The notes below the pieces were generated by a model. That model searched no databases and was not told the origin of the DNA. It saw only the letters and a list, made by a program, of their open reading frames with translations. Shown one piece after another: positions 62,149 to 64,000 of a stretch of 64,000 bases of DNA. Within the stretch, counting starts at the first letter, position 1. Each line of letters opens with the position of its first letter. A program made the translations under genes and the position numbers. Source of the DNA: Rhodococcus globerulus NBRC 14531 (GTDB lineage: Bacteria > Actinomycetota > Actinomycetes > Mycobacteriales > Mycobacteriaceae). The stretch is from positions 930,001 to 994,000 of the forward strand of contig NZ_BCWX01000003.1 in assembly GCF_001894805.1 (NCBI RefSeq). Direction: 5' to 3'.

Positions 62149-62186
62149 CCGACAGCCCGGTACCCGTTGTGGTGCCGGGCTGTCGG
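62149..62186 (+). terminator. Terminator after glyA
   Basis: CCGACAGCCCGG and CCGGGCTGTCGG form a perfect 12-bp stem, extended inside by partial pairing around CGTTGT, then GCGTTCTT. It lies 11 bp after the glyA stop. Confidence 0.8.
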
Positions 62187-62213
62187 CGTTCTTACGGCGC
62201 CTACGATGGGCCA

Positions 62214-63215
62214 ATGGCTCAGTCTCGGACAGTTGCATTGGCACTCGGTTCCGGTGGCGCGCGAGGCTACGCCCACATCGGTGTCATCCAGGTGCTCGAG
62301 GAACGTGGCTACTCGATAGTCGGGGTGGCAGGTTCGTCGATGGGCGCGTTGATCGGCGGCTTGTACGCAGCTGGGAAACTCGATGAATTCACCGAGTGGG
62401 CGACGACGCTGAAGGCCCGCGACGTTGTTCGGTTGCTCGACGTATCCATGTCAGCGCCCGGGGCCATCCACGCGGAGAAGGTACTCGGGCGGGTTCGAGA
62501 GATCCTGGGCGAAACGTGCATCGAAGACATGCGCATCCCGTTCACCGCCGTGGCCACCGACCTGGCGGCGGGTAGGTCTGTGTGGTTTCAGCACGGGCCG
62601 GTCGACGCCGCGATTCGTGCGTCCATCGCTATCCCCGGAGTCATCACTCCGTTGGTTCTCAACGGCCGGGTGCTGGTGGACGGCGGCATCCTCGATCCTC
62701 TTCCCGTCGCGCCGACGCTCTCGATTCGTGCAGACCTGACGATCGGTGTCAGTTTGGGCGCGGACGCCCGTGAGAATCGCACGCCCGCTCGGGTGGGTAC
62801 GGAGCCACGGCCCGTCGACGAGTGGGTCGGCCGATTCAAACGGGGCACCGCCCAGTTTCTCGATCGGGAGACAGTGAAGTCTGTGGTGTCTCGATTCGGT
62901 GGTCACTCGACGGGCCTGGGTCTTGAAGAGGTGGGCCTGGATGAGGTGAGTGTGGACGAGGTGAGCCTGGACGAGGGAGTCGTCGATACGGGTCGTGATA
63001 TCGCTCCGAAGATCGGGCGTTTGGAGATCATGGGTCGTTCACTCGAGGTCGTGCAGTCCGCGCTGGCCAGGTACCAGCTCGCCGTGTATCCACCGGACAT
63101 TCTTATCCAGGTACCCCGCAAATCGGCCAGGAGTCTCGACTTTGCGCGGGCTACCGAGATGATCGCGATCGGTCGGGTTTTGACCGAGTCGGCGCTCGAT
63201 GCCGAGGATTTCTGA
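62214..63215 (+). CDS. Patatin-like phospholipase (RssA type)
   Basis: 333-residue serine hydrolase with a Ser-Asp dyad. The oxyanion loop is LALGSGGARGYAHIGV, the nucleophile Ser lies in GVAGSSMGALIGGLYAAG at about residue 42, and the Asp is in VLVDGGILDPLPV at about 160. Near the C-terminus an acidic, repeated segment (GLDEVSVDEVSLDEG, about residues 241-255) comes from 15-bp nucleotide repeats at about 62930-62980. No signal peptide. It stands between glyA and phoH, where M. tuberculosis has desA2. ATG 62214. Probably acts on membrane lipids. Confidence 0.9.
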   Translation: MAQSRTVALALGSGGARGYAHIGVIQVLEERGYSIVGVAGSSMGALIGGLYAAGKLDEFTEWATTLKARDVVRLLDVSMSAPGAIHAEKVLGRVREILGETCIEDMRIPFTAVATDLAAGRSVWFQHGPVDAAIRASIAIPGVITPLVLNGRVLVDGGILDPLPVAPTLSIRADLTIGVSLGADARENRTPARVGTEPRPVDEWVGRFKRGTAQFLDRETVKSVVSRFGGHSTGLGLEEVGLDEVSVDEVSLDEGVVDTGRDIAPKIGRLEIMGRSLEVVQSALARYQLAVYPPDILIQVPRKSARSLDFARATEMIAIGRVLTESALDAEDF

Positions 63216-63399
63216 GCTCACGCGCCGATAGTGCGGACGGCGTCGACAAGCACCGCTGTGGCGGTAAATGACACGAGTGGCATTTTGTAACCTGGCGTTC
63301 ACGCATTGTGTGTCGGAATTCGTGGCGGGATGGCCCGAAGCACAGTACCGTCGGCAGTATCGAGTAGCGCAGAAGTTACTTGTGCGGGAGGTTCTGATC
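63216..63399. other. Intergenic region before the PIN-PhoH leader
   Basis: No convincing conserved gene. An in-frame ATG at 63268 would give a longer version (61 residues) of the short ORF that follows. The AT-richer stretch around 63270-63300 may hold the phoH promoter. Confidence 0.4.
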
Positions 63400-63453
63400 G
63401 TGACTGAAACATTCAGTGCGAGAGGGCCGGCGCCCGGCCCTCGTGTCACCTGA
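63400..63453 (+). CDS. Short ORF upstream of phoH (possible leader peptide or PhoAT-like antitoxin)
   Basis: GTG 63400 has GGGAGG eight bases upstream and encodes 17 residues (VTETFSARGPAPGPRVT) before TGA, 65 bp before the phoH start. Its codons form a hairpin (GAGGGCCGG/CCGGCCCTC, 63422-63442) and a GTGTCA/TGACAC repeat lies over its stop codon. In mycobacteria phoH2 is preceded by a small antitoxin gene, phoAT; this ORF, or its 61-residue upstream extension, stands in the same place. Coding status is not proven. Confidence 0.45.
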   Translation: MTETFSARGPAPGPRVT

Positions 63454-63457
63454 CACA
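63422..63457 (+). promoter_or_regulatory. Two adjacent hairpins in the phoH leader
   Basis: GAGGGCCGG-CGC-CCGGCCCTC (63422-63442) is followed at once by GTGTCA-CC-TGACAC (63444-63457). They overlap the end of the short ORF, so ribosome movement there could change folding upstream of phoH, as in attenuators. Confidence 0.5.
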
Positions 63458-63518
63458 AGAGCCGACCGGTCCAGCGAGAACTAGTTTGTGCGGCGTAGCG
63501 CAGACCTAGGAGCCCACC

Positions 63519-64000
63519 GTGACTGCATCACGCTCCGTTTCTGCCCACTCGGTTCCGGGCAGTATTTCAGCCGGTAATTCAGCCGGGAGTCATTCGGTAG
63601 ATGCACTTCGCACGTATGTCTTGGATACGTCGGTCTTACTGTCCGATCCGTGGGCCGTCACCAGATTTGCCGAGCACAATGTGGTTCTGCCCCTTGTTGT
63701 GGTCAGTGAACTCGAAGGCAAGCGACATCATCACGAACTGGGATGGTTTGCGCGAGAAGCACTCCGCATGCTCGACGACCTCCGGATCGAATACGGCCGG
63801 CTCGACCGTCCGGTGCCGATCGGTAGCGAGAACGGTACCTTGCAAGTCGAACTCAATCACACTGATCCCGCGGTACTCCCCGTCGGATTCCGCACGGACA
63901 GTAATGATTCGAGGATACTTGCCTGCGCGCTCAATCTTGCGGCCGAAGGCAAAGATGTAGTCCTGGTCAGCAAAGACATTCCGCTCCGAGTCAAAGCGGG
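63519..64000 (+). CDS. phoH2: PIN domain-PhoH ATPase (PhoH2), 5' part
   Basis: About 160 residues are visible; the gene runs off the window. They form the N-terminal PIN ribonuclease domain: [19 protein letters not shown] with the first acidic metal ligand, [20 protein letters not shown], and [18 protein letters not shown] with further Asp residues, then [15 protein letters not shown]. The matching mycobacterial protein (Rv1095) continues into a PhoH ATPase/RNA helicase. GTG 63519 has TAGGAG six bases upstream. The first 27 residues are Ser-rich and not conserved. Confidence 0.93.
   Translation, partial: MTASRSVSAHSVPGSISAGNSAGSHSVDALRTYVLDTSVLLSDPWAVTRFAEHNVVLPLVVVSELEGKRHHHELGWFAREALRMLDDLRIEYGRLDRPVPIGSENGTLQVELNHTDPAVLPVGFRTDSNDSRILACALNLAAEGKDVVLVSKDIPLRVKA

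Noticed and set aside
60672..62276. 534-codon open frame antisense to glyA
   Set aside because: Same cause: strong third-position bias in glyA. The translation is Val/Gly/Asp/His-rich without recognisable domains.
63601..63960. Separate 119-codon gene starting at ATG 63601
   Set aside because: Out-of-frame shadow of the PIN domain of phoH2, whose reading frame from GTG 63519 matches the family closely.

Overview
This window looks like a chromosome segment of a mycolic-acid actinomycete, most probably Rhodococcus (R. erythropolis group) or a close relative. The evidence is the high but not extreme GC, frequent GTG starts, the mycothiol S-conjugate amidase Mca, an Mce lipid-import operon, a short-chain (Z)-isoprenyl diphosphate synthase, and a gene order I recognise from Mycobacterium tuberculosis. 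The recognised blocks are lpqU-eno-ftsB/divIC-DUF501-ppx (Rv1022-Rv1026), fadA3-SGNH hydrolase (Rv1074c-Rv1075c), cbs-x-metB-greA-Rv1081c-mca-Rv1083-Rv1084, hemolysin III-uppS (Rv1085c-Rv1086), and coaA-glyA-phoH2. Gene names rest on my memory of these families; no database search was run.

Layout. 1-1841: edge of a polysaccharide-type region, with a pseudo-hydrolase running off the left end and a divergent GT4 glycosyltransferase. 1814-5145: iron uptake operon efeUOB on the minus strand, with a possible iron box upstream. 5309-9769: LpqU-like lytic transglycosylase, enolase, FtsB/DivIC, DUF501 and exopolyphosphatase, followed by a tRNA with a UAA anticodon. 10080-15809: DksA/TraR-type zinc finger, DUF3703, a secreted protein, a convergent histidine kinase/response regulator pair separated by tandem palindromic repeats, an unusual DtxR paralogue, a small membrane protein and TerD. 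16203-20865: two tandem membrane GGDEF-EAL proteins. 20961-27727: redox enzymes (two SDRs, an LLM-class enzyme, a nitroreductase), an RsmC-like methyltransferase, a Bax-inhibitor-1 protein and an enoyl-CoA hydratase. 27779-40368: thiolase, SGNH hydrolase, transsulfuration genes cbs and metB, ApbE, a NlpC/P60 hydrolase, greA, mca and a YyaL-type protein.

40398-56847 interrupts the M. tuberculosis-like order between the Rv1084 and Rv1085c counterparts. It holds an aldehyde dehydrogenase, an acyl-CoA dehydrogenase, a GntR and a TetR regulator, two MpaB/DUF2236 oxygenases, a complete yrbEAB-mceABCDEF-mas operon and a divergent double-domain TetR regulator resembling Mce3R. Read together these suggest import of a hydrophobic substrate, oxidative cleavage by the MpaB enzymes and further oxidation of the fragments. 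That is inference, and it is the most interesting system-level reading of the window.

56852-64000: hemolysin III, uppS, coaA, a DUF885 protein, glyA, a patatin-like phospholipase and the 5' part of a PIN-PhoH gene preceded by a possible short upstream ORF.

There are no insertion sequences, prophage genes, rRNAs or CRISPR arrays. The non-coding signal that stands out is the number of long, nearly perfect inverted repeats at gene ends and between divergent genes, plus three small tandem-repeat tracts.
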